From: Gavia stellata
Lineage: Eukaryota; Chordata; Aves; Gaviiformes; Gaviidae
Length of the DNA: 64,000 nt
Assembly: GCF_030936135.1 (NCBI RefSeq)
Contig: NC_082596.1
Location: 372,001 to 436,000, forward strand
Direction: 5' to 3'
Part shown: one piece after another, positions 53,906 to 64,000 of the stretch
Layout: every line of letters begins with the position of its first letter
Position numbering within the stretch: position 1 is the first letter of the stretch
Notes under the pieces: generated by a model
Database searches by the model: none
Told to the model about the DNA's origin: nothing
The model's input: only the letters and a program-made list of their open reading frames with translations
Translations under genes and position numbers: made by a program

Positions 53906-56900
53906 CTCTGCCTTTGGGCGGTGCGCCCAAGAAAGCAAAAGAAAAACAGCGTTGGCAGGCGTAGCACAGAACAACCCAGCACGGCCCAGTATGGCCCAGC
54001 ACAGCCCAGCACAGTGCACTGGTTCCTGCATGAGCAGCCGTGCTGCCTGGGGCAGGGGCCGGAGGTTCCCCCTTCCGCCTGTCCCTGCAGCAAGGCAGAG
54101 AGACAATGCCCCATCGGCCACCCGTGCCAGGCTCCCCCGTGCCCGTGCCCGTGCCCGTGCCTGGTCCCGCTGCAGCCCCGGGGCCGTCCTCACTCGCAGC
54201 GCGGGCTGGCAGGGCCCCGGGGAGGCTGCAGGGGAGCATCGCTGGCCCAGACCCCGCCGGAGCATGAGCGGGTCAGCACCTCCATGGCCTCCCCAGTGGG
54301 AAGCTCTGCGGTGAGGGCACCGCTCCAGCATACTGGTGCCGAGCCCTCTGTGCTGGCAGCACTCATCCCTGTTTACCTTCGGATTAAGACTCCTCAGCAC
54401 CTCCTGGGAGCAACACCTCTGCAACAACCATTGACGATGCCCGTGCAGCCATCGGAAACCCATGCTGGTTTCTGGGACACAACCTCCTCTCCATGTGCCA
54501 CAGGAACAGGCACAGGTATGGCAGCAGCTGCCAGCCCTGCCAGGGGGAACGCAGCCCCTGCCTCTCTCACTGGCCCCACTGATGCTGCCCCTTTGCGACA
54601 TCGCCCCATGGGTCCGGGGCATCGTCCGGGCCAGCCCCTCTCTGGGCCCCGCAGCTCTGGCTGCTCCGGGGTGACACCCTCCCGAGGCTCCCTCTGCCCC
54701 CCAGGGACTGCCGGCTTGGCACTGCCCAAGCAGCGGGCACAGAAGGAGCTCCTGCCTGGGTGTTTGGCCGTGCAATTCCCGGGGGAATGCCCCTCCACAT
54801 GGGGTGCACCGCCACTGCCAGGGTTAGCCGCACCCACAGCAAGTGCCAGGGTTGTGTGCCCACCGGACTACGCTGTATCATGCCCCAGGCTCGCCCGGCC
54901 AGCCCTGTGCCTGGATACCGGCAGCTCTCCAGACAACACACTCCCACGCACCATAAACATTTTGCCCAAGCGGTGTGCATCCCTTCCTCAGCGCATTGCG
55001 CCACAGGGCTGGCACCGGGAGGGGTCTGCAGCACGACACCGCAGCGCCCAGTGGCCCCAAAGGTCCCCTTCCCCACGTGTGGTGCCTGCTGCTCTTTCGG
55101 GGCCCACCGAGCGCCCACGGCACTGGGGAGAGGAGAGGGGTGCTCGGGGTGGAGCGGGGAGCTGGGTGTGAGGCTGGGTGCAGGGTCTGGAGAGAGGGCG
55201 TGGGGCTGGTGACGGAGGCAGGGCAGGGGTGTTTGGGTGACTCAGGTGGCAACGGGGTGGCTTGGGCATGTTTTGGGCAATTCAAGCTCCACGTGCACAT
55301 CCAGGGATGCGGGCAAGGTTGAGGGGAGCAGGGAAGGGTCCCCCTCTCCACCGCAGCTGCTGTGGTGCCAGGGTCAGGCCCGCAGCTGGAAGTCTGGGGT
55401 CTGTCAGCCCTGCAGCTGCAGCCCAGGGTCCAGCCAAATAGACACGGCGGTGCAGCTGATTCGATGGGAAACGGACACGCAGCAGGCTTGGGAGGCAAGG
55501 GCTGCATGGGCTGCTGTGGGAGAGGAGCTGGGTGGGAGCTGCCCCCAGGATGAGGCACAGGGGCATTTCTAGGGCTTCTGGCATAGGGGTTGGTTACGGG
55601 GCGATGGGGAGAAGGATGAGAGGCTGCTAGGGACCAGAGCGGCGCAGGCACACTGGCCCCGTGGAGGTCTCTCCCCTTCTCTTGCCTCCTTTGTGGAGGA
55701 CACTGCCCGAGCAAATGGCTGCCTGCTGGGACAGGGCCACCTGCCCACACTGCAGCCGTTTCGGGACCAGCGAACCCCCTCGCCCCTGCTCACAGCCCTG
55801 CCCTGGCCCTGTGCCCCCAGGGGCATGGCACAGGGAGGGCAGCGACAGGGCCGCAGGGACCCAGTGCAGCCGGACCCCTGCAAGGGGGGACCCGGTCACC
55901 GGGAGGAAGCCGTGGGGAGGGCTGGCCCGCATGTTTCTGGCAGGGCTGGGCCGGTGTGTCATCCCCAGGGGCGGGGAAGGGCAAGGTTTTAAACGTGCTC
56001 TGGTCCCAGGCAGGAAGCAGCGGCAAAGCAGTGGGACTGCGGGCACCTGCCAGGTGAACCCATCCTGCGACCACCGTGGGCAGGTAGGAGAGGTCCAGCA
56101 GAGAGGGACCTGGCTGGTCGTCACAGGGCTTGTGCTGGCCGGCCACGGCGGACGAGGTGCTTGCGCAGGTCCCGGGTATGCGAGGAATGCGGCATTGCCC
56201 GCGCCTGCGCCCGCCAGTCTGGCTGGGCTGCGGCCAGGTGCCAGGGTGGGACACTGGGCATAGGGCAACAGCCGCATGGTGCTGCGGCACACTGGACACC
56301 GCTGGCCCTCGTGGCCAAGCACAGCAGGAGGATGCTGGTCCCTGATCCTGGCATGCCCTGGGAGTGGGACAGCAGGTGATGACTGCCCAGGCAGGACGCT
56401 CCCAGGGAAAAGCCTGTGCTGCTCTGGGGCTCTGATGGGTACAGCGGGGTTCGGCAGGGCAGTGGGTGCCGAGGAAGGGGCAGGGAGGAGAGCAAGGCAC
56501 ACGGGGGACTGGCAGCATCATTCCACAGTACCTAGTGAGGTGGGTACACGGTGCTGTGGGACTGCCTGCCGTGGGCAGGGTGCAACCCCATCCCACAGCT
56601 GCAGCGGAGGAGCAGCCCTGCTGCAGGCACCTAACGGGGCAGGTCAGCAGGCAGGAGCCCATTGGCCGCTGGTCATCAGTGGGACCCAGGCACTGCGTCC
56701 CCTGCTCTGTGGCAGCCGGGCAGGCAGCACTGCCCAGGAAGGAGTGCTGGGCTGCCCCCGAGCCCTGCTCCGAGCAGGGCCCCCCAAAGTGCCCCAGCCA
56801 CCCTCCCTGTCCCTATCACCCTTCCGTCACTGCCCCAGCCAACTTCTCTGCTGCTCTCCCTCCCCCTGAAACACCCCAGCTTCAGCCTGTCCCACCAGAG

Positions 56901-59900
56901 ACCACCCCACAGACTTCCCCCCGGCCCCGCCAGGCTCCTTCCCACAGCCCCAGCCCCTCCCCAATGCTCTGCTGCCCCTTCCCCAGCAGAAACCTCCTCC
57001 GCCACCCTCTCCCTGAAACCATGGCCCCCACTCTGCCAGTAAAACCTGTCCCTTCTCCCGGTCCCTCCCCATGGCCCCCAGCAGCCTCTCCCTCCCCAGC
57101 CGGCACCGGCCTGTTGGTGCACCCTGCGGGTGCAGACGTGCAGGGTTGTCCCGCGGGACGTGAGGCAGCCATAGCTGCAACGCTCTCCTGCGCGCTGGGT
57201 GTACAAGGAAGACCCTCCCGTGGTGACTCACGCGGGCAGGGAGGTGTGCGCGGGCTCGCGGCACCAGTGGGTGCAAAGGGGCTGTGCACGCGTGCAAGCG
57301 CCGTCCAGAGCCACGGCTCACGCCAGCACCAGCACATTTCCTGACGCAGCCAGAAGCAAAAGGTGCGGAGCAGCAATTGCTGCTGCCAGGGAGAGCTGCC
57401 TGCGTCAGGGAGAGACCGTGGCCCCAGGGAGGGCGGCAGGTGCCAGCGCCTGAACCTCCGCCAGGAATCTCCCTGGCTATGTAGGCAGAGTCGGTTACTA
57501 AAAGTTTCCATGGGGCTGACGCCTTCTGATTAAAGGCAGAAGCGTTCTTCCTCTGCCTGCACGCCCGCTGCCTCCTCCCCTGCCCGTGAAGGGCAGGGGG
57601 TTCCACCTGCCCCTGGCCCCCAGCCCCGCTGGGAATTGGTGTTCGGAGCTGCCGCAGTGTTATGGGGGGCAGTGCCCAGACCCCCTCTGCTCTCTGGTGC
57701 TGGTTGCCAGCTCGGGTCTGGGACGTGCAGGGATCTTCCTGGGTCTCTCTGGATACCGCAGCCACACCAGCACTGCCCACCCCTGTGCCCGTGGCATGGC
57801 CAGGCTGAGCCCAGCTCCTCCCAAGCGCAGCACAGCCTGCGCCGTCTAACCTGGCACCTCTCTGCCAGAAAAGGGCTGCGGGCGCCGGGAGCAGCTTTCC
57901 CAGCCCTGCAAGGCGGCACAGACCCAGGACCAGGGTGGGCAGAGCCGGTGGTGAGGTGCTGCCAGCCCCATCGTGTGTGTTGCGTGTGCGCGGCAGCAGG
58001 CACAGGGCTGCCCAGCACCAGCACGTCCGGGTGTGCGCACCCAGCACGAGCCTGCGGGCTGGAGGAGACAGCCGTGCAAGGCAGGGGACCCCCCTGCTCC
58101 CAGCCCGCAGCCCACGGCACAGGACAGAGCGGACCCCTCCCACTCTCAGCCAGTCAGACAGGCCCCTCGCCCCCCCCAACAGCAGCCCCCCCACCAGGCA
58201 GAGACCCCCCCCCAAGTCCCGACTCCGCTCTTCTCCTCCCCTCAGCCAGAGTGGCTCAGGACAGCCCTTCCCAGAGGCAGGAGCAGCGCCCCATGGCAGT
58301 CCCGCCCGCCATCCCCACCTCTTGGCACCAGAGCCAGGTGCAATCCTGAACCTGCAAACATTGCTTGGGCAGATCCGAGCCCGTGCGGCTGTGCTCGCAC
58401 TGACATCACAGCGCGGATGCAGCCGGCACCTGTTGGGACCTTTCCCCCAGGACGGGCAGCGAGCCTGGAGCACGGCTGGGACAGAGGAGCCCTTGCAGGA
58501 GAAGGTGCTGGCCTGGCCCGGGAGGCGCGGGATGAGCTGGAGTGGGAACACAGGGACAGAGCCCAGTGCACAGAGCCCCGTTGGAGTGACTGGCCCTGCG
58601 GTGAGCAGGGCCCCAGGCACAGCACCCGCTGGCACTGGTACGCTGCTCTGCACTCCTTGGTGTGTTTGCACTGGTGGCTCAGGGAAGGATGTGGGTCTGT
58701 GAGCCCCAGGCAGGATCCGCGCCCCAGCGCTGGTGCGGGCAGCAAGATACGGCTGGTCCGCACCATCCCCGCTCAGCGCGACCGCCGCAGGACGGTCAGC
58801 GTGGCACCAACTCTCCCTGGGGCTGCTGTGCCAGCGCCCTTCCCCTCCACCTCCACGTACAGCGGTGCGTACCACGGGCTAGCCCTGCTCTGGCTGCGTC
58901 CTTGCAGCCAGGTCCAGAGATGCTGGCGGGCAGCAGCGTGACCCAGCCAGCTCATCTGGGGGAGCTCGGGCAAGCGGGTCTCCTCGGCCTGCCGCAGCGC
59001 TTTGTGCTTGGTCTCACCTGCTTCCGTAGGGCCAGTCCAGCTCTGTCACACCCCACTCTGCACTGGGGCCAGGGGGTCTGCATTAAGGGATGCGACTCAC
59101 GAGGGAGTCGGTGCTATCTATGCAACCTCCTGCTGCAGGACCGGCTTCCAGCCTGAGGACTGAAGGGTGCCAGGCACAGATGTCCTGCTGTGCAAGGCTG
59201 CAGGCAGTGAGGCTCCGCTGCAGCAGCGTGTGCCGCAGCCATAGCCTGGAGGCTGTGGCTGACCACGGCTCCCAGATCTCTGCACAGCCTGTACCCAGCC
59301 GCAAGCGCCCTCCAGCCTTCCAGTGTGCACAGCCCAGCGCTCGACGGCCTCATACTCCCTCCAGCACCATCACTTGACTGTATAATGGCTGTATTGTGGT
59401 TGATCCCAGCGTGCCCAGGAGCTTTCCAAACATGAGTGCAGGCATGCAGATCTGTGTGCTCCTAGTGTGGCCTGCTGCCCCCACCCGCTTCTCCTTCTGC
59501 TGCCCCCTCGACCTTCCCATGCTTTCTGAGCAATGCAAGGAGGGCAGATGCTGCATCTCAGTGCAGCAGTCGGCACCGGGGAAAGGGCCTCCAGGCTTCT
59601 TCTGGGTGCACGGCAGCTCCAGCCCCTGCTCCCAGCTCCTGCTGACCGGTGCTGCTGTGGGGAGTGTGCCGGGGGACCAGGCTGACCCCCTGTCCCTGGC
59701 AGAGGGGAGCAGCCTTTCCATGCTGGCTCAGGGTTTGTTCATCCCTGTGTCAGCGTCAGCAGCAGCCTGAGTGAGTGCCGGCACTCCCTGCCGGTTGCGG
59801 CTTTTGGCTGGTGCTTTGCCCCAAGCCCAGCCACCCTCCAGGACTTTGAAGCGCTGCACAAGGCTTCTGTGCAGGGACAAGCCCTGCACAGACTGGTGGT

Positions 59901-60279
59901 CAAATGCACGTGACAGCTCGTGGGGGCTTTACTCCTCACAGGAGCCAGGACTGTCTCAGCCCAGTGCTCCACAGGTCCCACTGGTGCTTCTGCTCCGGTC
60001 TCTCTCACGCTGACATGTCCTAGTGCACCCAGCAAGTCTAGCTCAGAAAGCAGAGGGTGCTTGCATCTGGCAGGTCTGGTTCAGCATGTCAGGGACCCGG
60101 ACACTGCCCTGAACATGCTCAGCCTTTGGCTTTTACTTGTTCCTGCCTGCAAGGTATTTCTTTGGTTTTATTTCACCGTATTTAGCATGCAAACCATAGA
60201 AAAGTTGATTTCTCACCAAGCTTTCCCATTCTCTCCCCTCTCTCCAGAGTCTTGACAGCTGTGCGAGGAGTGCAGGAGG

Positions 60280-63200
60280 ATGGAGAGCAAGCCAGCAGTG
60301 AATGGCCATGCTGCCCCCATCTCTCACCAGGAGGACATGCCAGGAGCAAACTGCTTGTGCCGGGACGTACTGCCTTGCAAACAGAAAAAAGCAGCTGATG
60401 GGGATGTGATGGTGCTGGATGCTTCTAGTGAGCCCTCGGAGGCAGCTGGCAGCATTGCTGGAGTGTATGTGGAGGCTTCTAAGAAGATAATGAGCTTTTA
60501 TGATGCCACCAGAGAGCACCTTCTGAGTTTGGATTCGGCACTCTGTCTTCTCGAGGCCCAGGCAGCCACGGGCTTCATCACTGACCCGGTGAAGAACAGG
60601 CGTGTGTCTGTAGCAGAAGCCACGCAGCTGGGACTGGTGGGGCTGGAGCTGAAGGAGAGGCTGCTCTCTGCAGAGAAAGCTGCTACTGGCTTTGCGGACC
60701 CCTACACAGAAGAGAAAATCTCCCTCTACCAGGCCATCCAGAAGGACCTGATCGGGAGGGAGCAAGGTATTCGGCTGCTAGAGGCCCAGATTGCAACCGG
60801 AGGCATCATTGACCCAGCCACCGGCTGCCGGCTCCCCCCAGATGTTGCCTGTGAGAGGGGATATTTAAATGAAGAGATGAGACAGCTCCTCTCTGACCCC
60901 AGCAATGAGGACAGCAAAGGGTTCCTCAACCCCAGTACTATGGAGAGGGTCACTTATATGGAGCTTGTAAAGAGGTGTGTCGTTGATCCGGCCTCAGGCT
61001 TCCTCCTCTTGCCCCTGCAAATCACGTTCCCAGGGCTGGGAGGGAGGGTGAGCAGCAGGGATCTGCTGGACGCTGGCATCATCAGCCCTGACACGTTCAG
61101 AGGTCTTGAGGAGGGAAGAGTTTCTGCCCAGGAGGTAGCAGAGGACAACTCTGTACAGCAGTTCCTGCACGGGACAAGGAGCGTGGCTGGTGTTGTCCTG
61201 CCTTCCAGTGAGCGGAAGAGCCTTTACCAGGCACTGAGAGAGCATCTCCTCGTGCCTGGTGCTGCTCTGATGCTCCTGCAAGTCCAGGCCTCCACCGGCA
61301 GCCTGACGGACCCCATAAAGAACAAAAGCTACTCAGTTGATGAGGCTGTCAGGGTTGGTCTCATCGGCCCAGAGCTTCATGAGAAACTGTCTTCAGCTGA
61401 GAGGTCCATCACTGGATACAGGGATCCCTACACTGGAGAAATGCTCTCTCTGTTCCAAGCCATCAGGAAGGGCTTTATCCCCAAGGATCATGGCATTTGC
61501 CTTCTGGAGGCCCAGATGGCCACGGGGGGTATAATTGCTCCAGGCAGGCACCTCCGTGTCCCCACAGAGACAGCTTGCAAGTGGGGGTACCTGGATGAGG
61601 CCACAAGACAGCTCCTCTCCAGTCCTACCGATGACATGAAAGGGTTCTTCGACCCCAGCTCCAAGGAGAAGATGATCTATGCAGACCTGCTCAAGCATTG
61701 TGTCACTGATCCCAAAACGGGGCTCCTTCTGCTGCCACTTGCTGGAGAAAGCAGAGAAGGATCCGAGGGAACCCACCTCTTCTTTGACCATAGGACCCAG
61801 ACAGCTCTGGAAAACACACAGGTACCCATTGGTTTAGGTAAATTCAAGGGAAAGTCGGTGTCTCTCTGGAAACTCCTCTTCTCAGACTACATCCAGGGTG
61901 AGCGAAGAGCTGCTCTCACCCAGCAGTACCTTGCAGGAACGCTCTCTACACAAGAACTGGGTAAGGCAGTCAGTGCCACCATTGAGGAAATGGCTTCCAC
62001 TGCTAATGTCACCTTTGAAGGACTGAGGGACCAGGTGACAGCTGACCAGCTCCTGAGCTCTGAAATCATCAACAAAGATTTGTTTAAGAAACTGAAGGAG
62101 GGAGAAACATCAGCCAAAGAAGTTGTCAGCATGGACACTGTCAAAAAGTACCTGCAAGGAACAGGTAGCATTGGTGGGCTCCTGCTTCCTGACTCCCAGG
62201 AGAAGATCAGCATCTACCAGGCAAAGCGGAAAGGACTCTTAAGGCCAGGAACATCACTGATCCTTCTGGAGGCACAGGCTGCTACTGGATTTATCATTGA
62301 CCCAGCTGCCAACAAAAGGTATTCTGTGGATGAGGCATTAAGAGCGAACGTCATTGGCCCAGATGTTTATGATAAGCTACTGACTGCAGAGAAATCAGTC
62401 ACCGGCTACAGAGATCCTTACTCAGGAAACAAGATCTCCCTCTTCCAGGCCATGAAGAAGGAGCTCATCGTCAAGGAGCACGCTATCCGCCTGCTCGAGG
62501 CCCAGATCGCCACCGGCGGCATCATCGACCCCGTCAACAGCCACCGCATCCCTGTGGAGGTGGCCTACCGGCGCGGCTACTTCGACAAGAAGGTGAACTT
62601 AATCCTTTCTGATCCCACCGACGACACCAAGGGCTTCTTCGACCCCAACACCCACGAGAACCTCACCTACCTGCAGCTGAAGGAGAAGTGCATCACAGAG
62701 TCCTCCACTGGGCTCTGCCTCCTTCCTCTGAACAGCAGGAAGCGCCAGTTCATTGATGACACCACCAGACGGGTGTTCAGGAGCTCCTGGCTGCCGGTCA
62801 GGTTTGGGCGGTTACGGGGGGAGAAGGTCTCTGTGTGGGACTTGCTGAACTCCGAGTACTTCAGCGAGGGGAGGCGCCGGGAGATATTCAACCACTACCA
62901 GCTGAGGAAGCTCACCCTGGAGCAAATCCGGATCATGTTGGAGGAGGAAATGAAAAAATGGGCCCCCATCAAATTCCCAGCCATGAGAGGCAGCGTCAGC
63001 GCTTACCACCTGATGGAAACAGGTGTCATTGACAAGGCCCTGTTTGAGAAGGTGTTGGAGGGATCCGTCACACCGGAGGAAGTCCTGCGCATGGACTCTG
63101 TCAGAAAGTACCTCTATGGCTCTGGCAGCATTGGGGGGATTGTACTCCAGCCGTCAAACCAGAGGATAAGCATTTATGAGGCCATGAAGAAAAACATTGT

Positions 63201-64000
63201 GGTACCAGGAGTAGCCCTCCCACTGCTAGAGGCCCAGGCTGCCACAGGCTTCATCATTGACCCAGTCAACAACCAGAAACTCTGTGTGGATGACGCCATC
63301 AAGGAGGGAGTCATTGGGCCAGAAGTCCATGAGAAGCTGCAGCATGCAGAAGGGGCTGTAACAGGCTATAAAGATCCTTTCACAGGCAAGAAGATACCCC
63401 TCTTCCAGGCGATGAAGAAGGGCCTGATTCCTGACAAACAGGCCATGCAGTTGATGGAGGTGCAGATGGCTACAGGAGGCATCATTGACCCAACATGTGG
63501 CCACCATATCCCCATAGAATCTGCCCAGAAGCGAGGGTGCCTGGATGAGGACACAAGCAAGGCCCTTTCTAAGCCCAGTGACAACAGAGCCTTCTGCACC
63601 CCAGACAGCAAAGAGACCGTCACCTATGCCGAGCTAATCAAGCGCTGCCAGAAGGACGAGATCTCTGGCTTCCACTTGCTGCCTCTGCCACAGACAGCTG
63701 CTCCTGCCTACACCGACGAACAAATCCAACGGATTTTTAAGGAAACTGTGGTGAAGGAAAAAGGGGTCTCCCTCTGGGACCTAATCCACTCTGGGTATTT
63801 CACTGAGGAGCAGAGGAGCGACTTCATGGAGAGGTTCAGGTCTGAGGAAATGCCACTGCAGCAGCTGGTTGCTCTTGTGTTCAGACTGGTTGGGGAGATG
63901 GAAATGAAAGCCTGCACGCACATCACCCTGGAAGGCTTGCGGGGCAGTGTCCCTGCAGTCTGGCTGCTGGATGCTGGCATCATTACTGAGAAGACATTTG
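60280..64000 (+). CDS. EPPK1: Epiplakin, N-terminal part (runs off the window)
   Basis: The acceptor CTCTCTCCAG at 60247 leads into the large coding exon. The ATG at 60280 opens a frame of 1240 codons with no stop before 64000. Protein: a short N-terminus (MESKPAVNGHAAP), then four plakin-repeat domains opening AGSIAGVYVEAS (about 60450), SVAGVVLPSS (about 61180), SIGGLLLPDS (about 62165) and SIGGIVLQPS (about 63125). There is no coiled coil, CH or plakin domain: only PRDs and linkers, which is unique to epiplakin. The position directly downstream of PLEC in the same orientation matches the human order. Epiplakin binds keratin and other intermediate filaments. Codons are less GC-biased than in PLEC except for 62425-62690. 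Confidence 0.95.
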   Translation, partial: MESKPAVNGHAAPISHQEDMPGANCLCRDVLPCKQKKAADGDVMVLDASSEPSEAAGSIAGVYVEASKKIMSFYDATREHLLSLDSALCLLEAQAATGFITDPVKNRRVSVAEATQLGLVGLELKERLLSAEKAATGFADPYTEEKISLYQAIQKDLIGREQGIRLLEAQIATGGIIDPATGCRLPPDVACERGYLNEEMRQLLSDPSNEDSKGFLNPSTMERVTYMELVKRCVVDPASGFLLLPLQITFPGLGGRVSSRDLLDAGIISPDTFRGLEEGRVSAQEVAEDNSVQQFLHGTRSVAGVVLPSSERKSLYQALREHLLVPGAALMLLQVQASTGSLTDPIKNKSYSVDEAVRVGLIGPELHEKLSSAERSITGYRDPYTGEMLSLFQAIRKGFIPKDHGICLLEAQMATGGIIAPGRHLRVPTETACKWGYLDEATRQLLSSPTDDMKGFFDPSSKEKMIYADLLKHCVTDPKTGLLLLPLAGESREGSEGTHLFFDHRTQTALENTQVPIGLGKFKGKSVSLWKLLFSDYIQGERRAALTQQYLAGTLSTQELGKAVSATIEEMASTANVTFEGLRDQVTADQLLSSEIINKDLFKKLKEGETSAKEVVSMDTVKKYLQGTGSIGGLLLPDSQEKISIYQAKRKGLLRPGTSLILLEAQAATGFIIDPAANKRYSVDEALRANVIGPDVYDKLLTAEKSVTGYRDPYSGNKISLFQAMKKELIVKEHAIRLLEAQIATGGIIDPVNSHRIPVEVAYRRGYFDKKVNLILSDPTDDTKGFFDPNTHENLTYLQLKEKCITESSTGLCLLPLNSRKRQFIDDTTRRVFRSSWLPVRFGRLRGEKVSVWDLLNSEYFSEGRRREIFNHYQLRKLTLEQIRIMLEEEMKKWAPIKFPAMRGSVSAYHLMETGVIDKALFEKVLEGSVTPEEVLRMDSVRKYLYGSGSIGGIVLQPSNQRISIYEAMKKNIVVPGVALPLLEAQAATGFIIDPVNNQKLCVDDAIKEGVIGPEVHEKLQHAEGAVTGYKDPFTGKKIPLFQAMKKGLIPDKQAMQLMEVQMATGGIIDPTCGHHIPIESAQKRGCLDEDTSKALSKPSDNRAFCTPDSKETVTYAELIKRCQKDEISGFHLLPLPQTAAPAYTDEQIQRIFKETVVKEKGVSLWDLIHSGYFTEEQRSDFMERFRSEEMPLQQLVALVFRLVGEMEMKACTHITLEGLRGSVPAVWLLDAGIITEKTF
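60450..61020 (+). other. EPPK1: EPPK1 plakin-repeat domain 1
   Basis: About residues 57-247. It has LLEAQAATGFITDP, GLVGLELKERLLSAEKAATG and LLEAQIATGGIIDP and closes FLLLPLQ. The VGLELKE variant (instead of VGPEL.EK) is shared with the first PRD of human epiplakin as I remember it, which supports the start being near the true N-terminus. Confidence 0.85.
61756..62110 (+). other. EPPK1: EPPK1 inter-PRD linker with plectin-like sequence
   Basis: Between PRD2 and PRD3 the sequence GKFKGKSVSLWKLLFSDYI mirrors the plectin linker GKFQGKTVTIWEIINSEYF (about 7795-7850), followed by a matching TFEGLRDQVTADQLLSSEII segment. This shows that whole PRD-plus-linker units, not just PRDs, were copied between the two genes. 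Confidence 0.85.
62425..62690 (+). other. EPPK1: PLEC-like GC-rich tract inside EPPK1 PRD3
   Basis: Two long exact matches to PLEC PRD3: 62497-62547 equals 9446-9496 (51 bp) and 62614-62670 equals 9563-9619 (57 bp), with high similarity between and around them. The third codon positions shift abruptly to G/C compared with the flanking EPPK1 sequence. This is the signature expected of gene conversion from PLEC. Confidence 0.85.

Larger units (their letters stand above)
50261..60247 (+). other. 10 kb spacer between the spectrin-EF-GAS2 gene and EPPK1
   Basis: No open frame here shows a recognisable domain on either strand. Epiplakin genes usually have a short non-coding first exon, so the EPPK1 promoter and 5' exon probably lie somewhere here, but I cannot place them. 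Notable spots are an AT-rich island at 53812-53905, a 16-bp triplicate at 53345-53390, GCCCGT repeats at about 54137-54160 and an AT-richer pocket at 57480-57545. Confidence 0.6.

Noticed and set aside
51535-55171. Long open frames in the 50-57 kb spacer on both strands
   Set aside because: No domains, no coherent splice structure, overlapping on all frames; typical of GC-rich non-coding DNA.

Overview
The window is vertebrate nuclear DNA, most probably from a bird or another sauropsid. It is very GC-rich, with short introns, many minisatellites and no recognisable interspersed repeats. All recognisable coding sequence lies on the + strand and belongs to one superfamily, the plakins/spectraplakins. 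The species call is inference from composition and gene structure.

Region 1 (1-~13150) is the 3' half of plectin (PLEC). It holds three short exons (52-135, 300-404, 647-745), the giant in-frame rod exon (2290-5670, 1127 codons) and the giant terminal exon (6437-12766). The terminal exon encodes the end of the rod, six plakin-repeat domains (PRDs), the intermediate-filament-binding linker and the GSR-rich tail. An AT-rich 3' UTR follows.

Region 2 (~14100-50260) holds a second gene that I could assemble exon by exon: 38 coding exons from 29962 to 49625, all splice phases consistent, 6516 nt, 2171 aa. It begins with a predicted N-myristoylation signal (MGNSVS), runs through about 14-15 spectrin repeats, two canonical EF-hands and a GAS2/GAR microtubule-binding domain, and ends in a Ser/Pro-rich tail with an AATAAA at 50239. 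It is the counterpart of the C-terminal half of MACF1 and dystonin. A CpG island (~27600-28600) is the likely promoter of this form. Three further phase-compatible exons or candidates (14102-14242, 22688-22767, 23649-23778) lie between PLEC and the island and could feed a longer transcript, possibly even one joined to PLEC.

Region 3 (50261-60247) is a 10 kb spacer in which I recognise no coding gene. Region 4 (60248-64000) is the start of epiplakin (EPPK1): a splice acceptor, an ATG at 60280 and an uninterrupted frame of 1240 codons with four complete PRDs, running off the window.

Taken together, the order is actin/IF-linker plakin (PLEC), then spectrin-EF-GAS2 tail, then PRD-only plakin (EPPK1), all in one orientation. 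This looks like an ancestral spectraplakin gene split into separate transcription units. The products would link intermediate filaments (PLEC, EPPK1) and microtubules (the middle gene). The split-spectraplakin arrangement, with bridging exons that could rejoin the halves, is the main finding.
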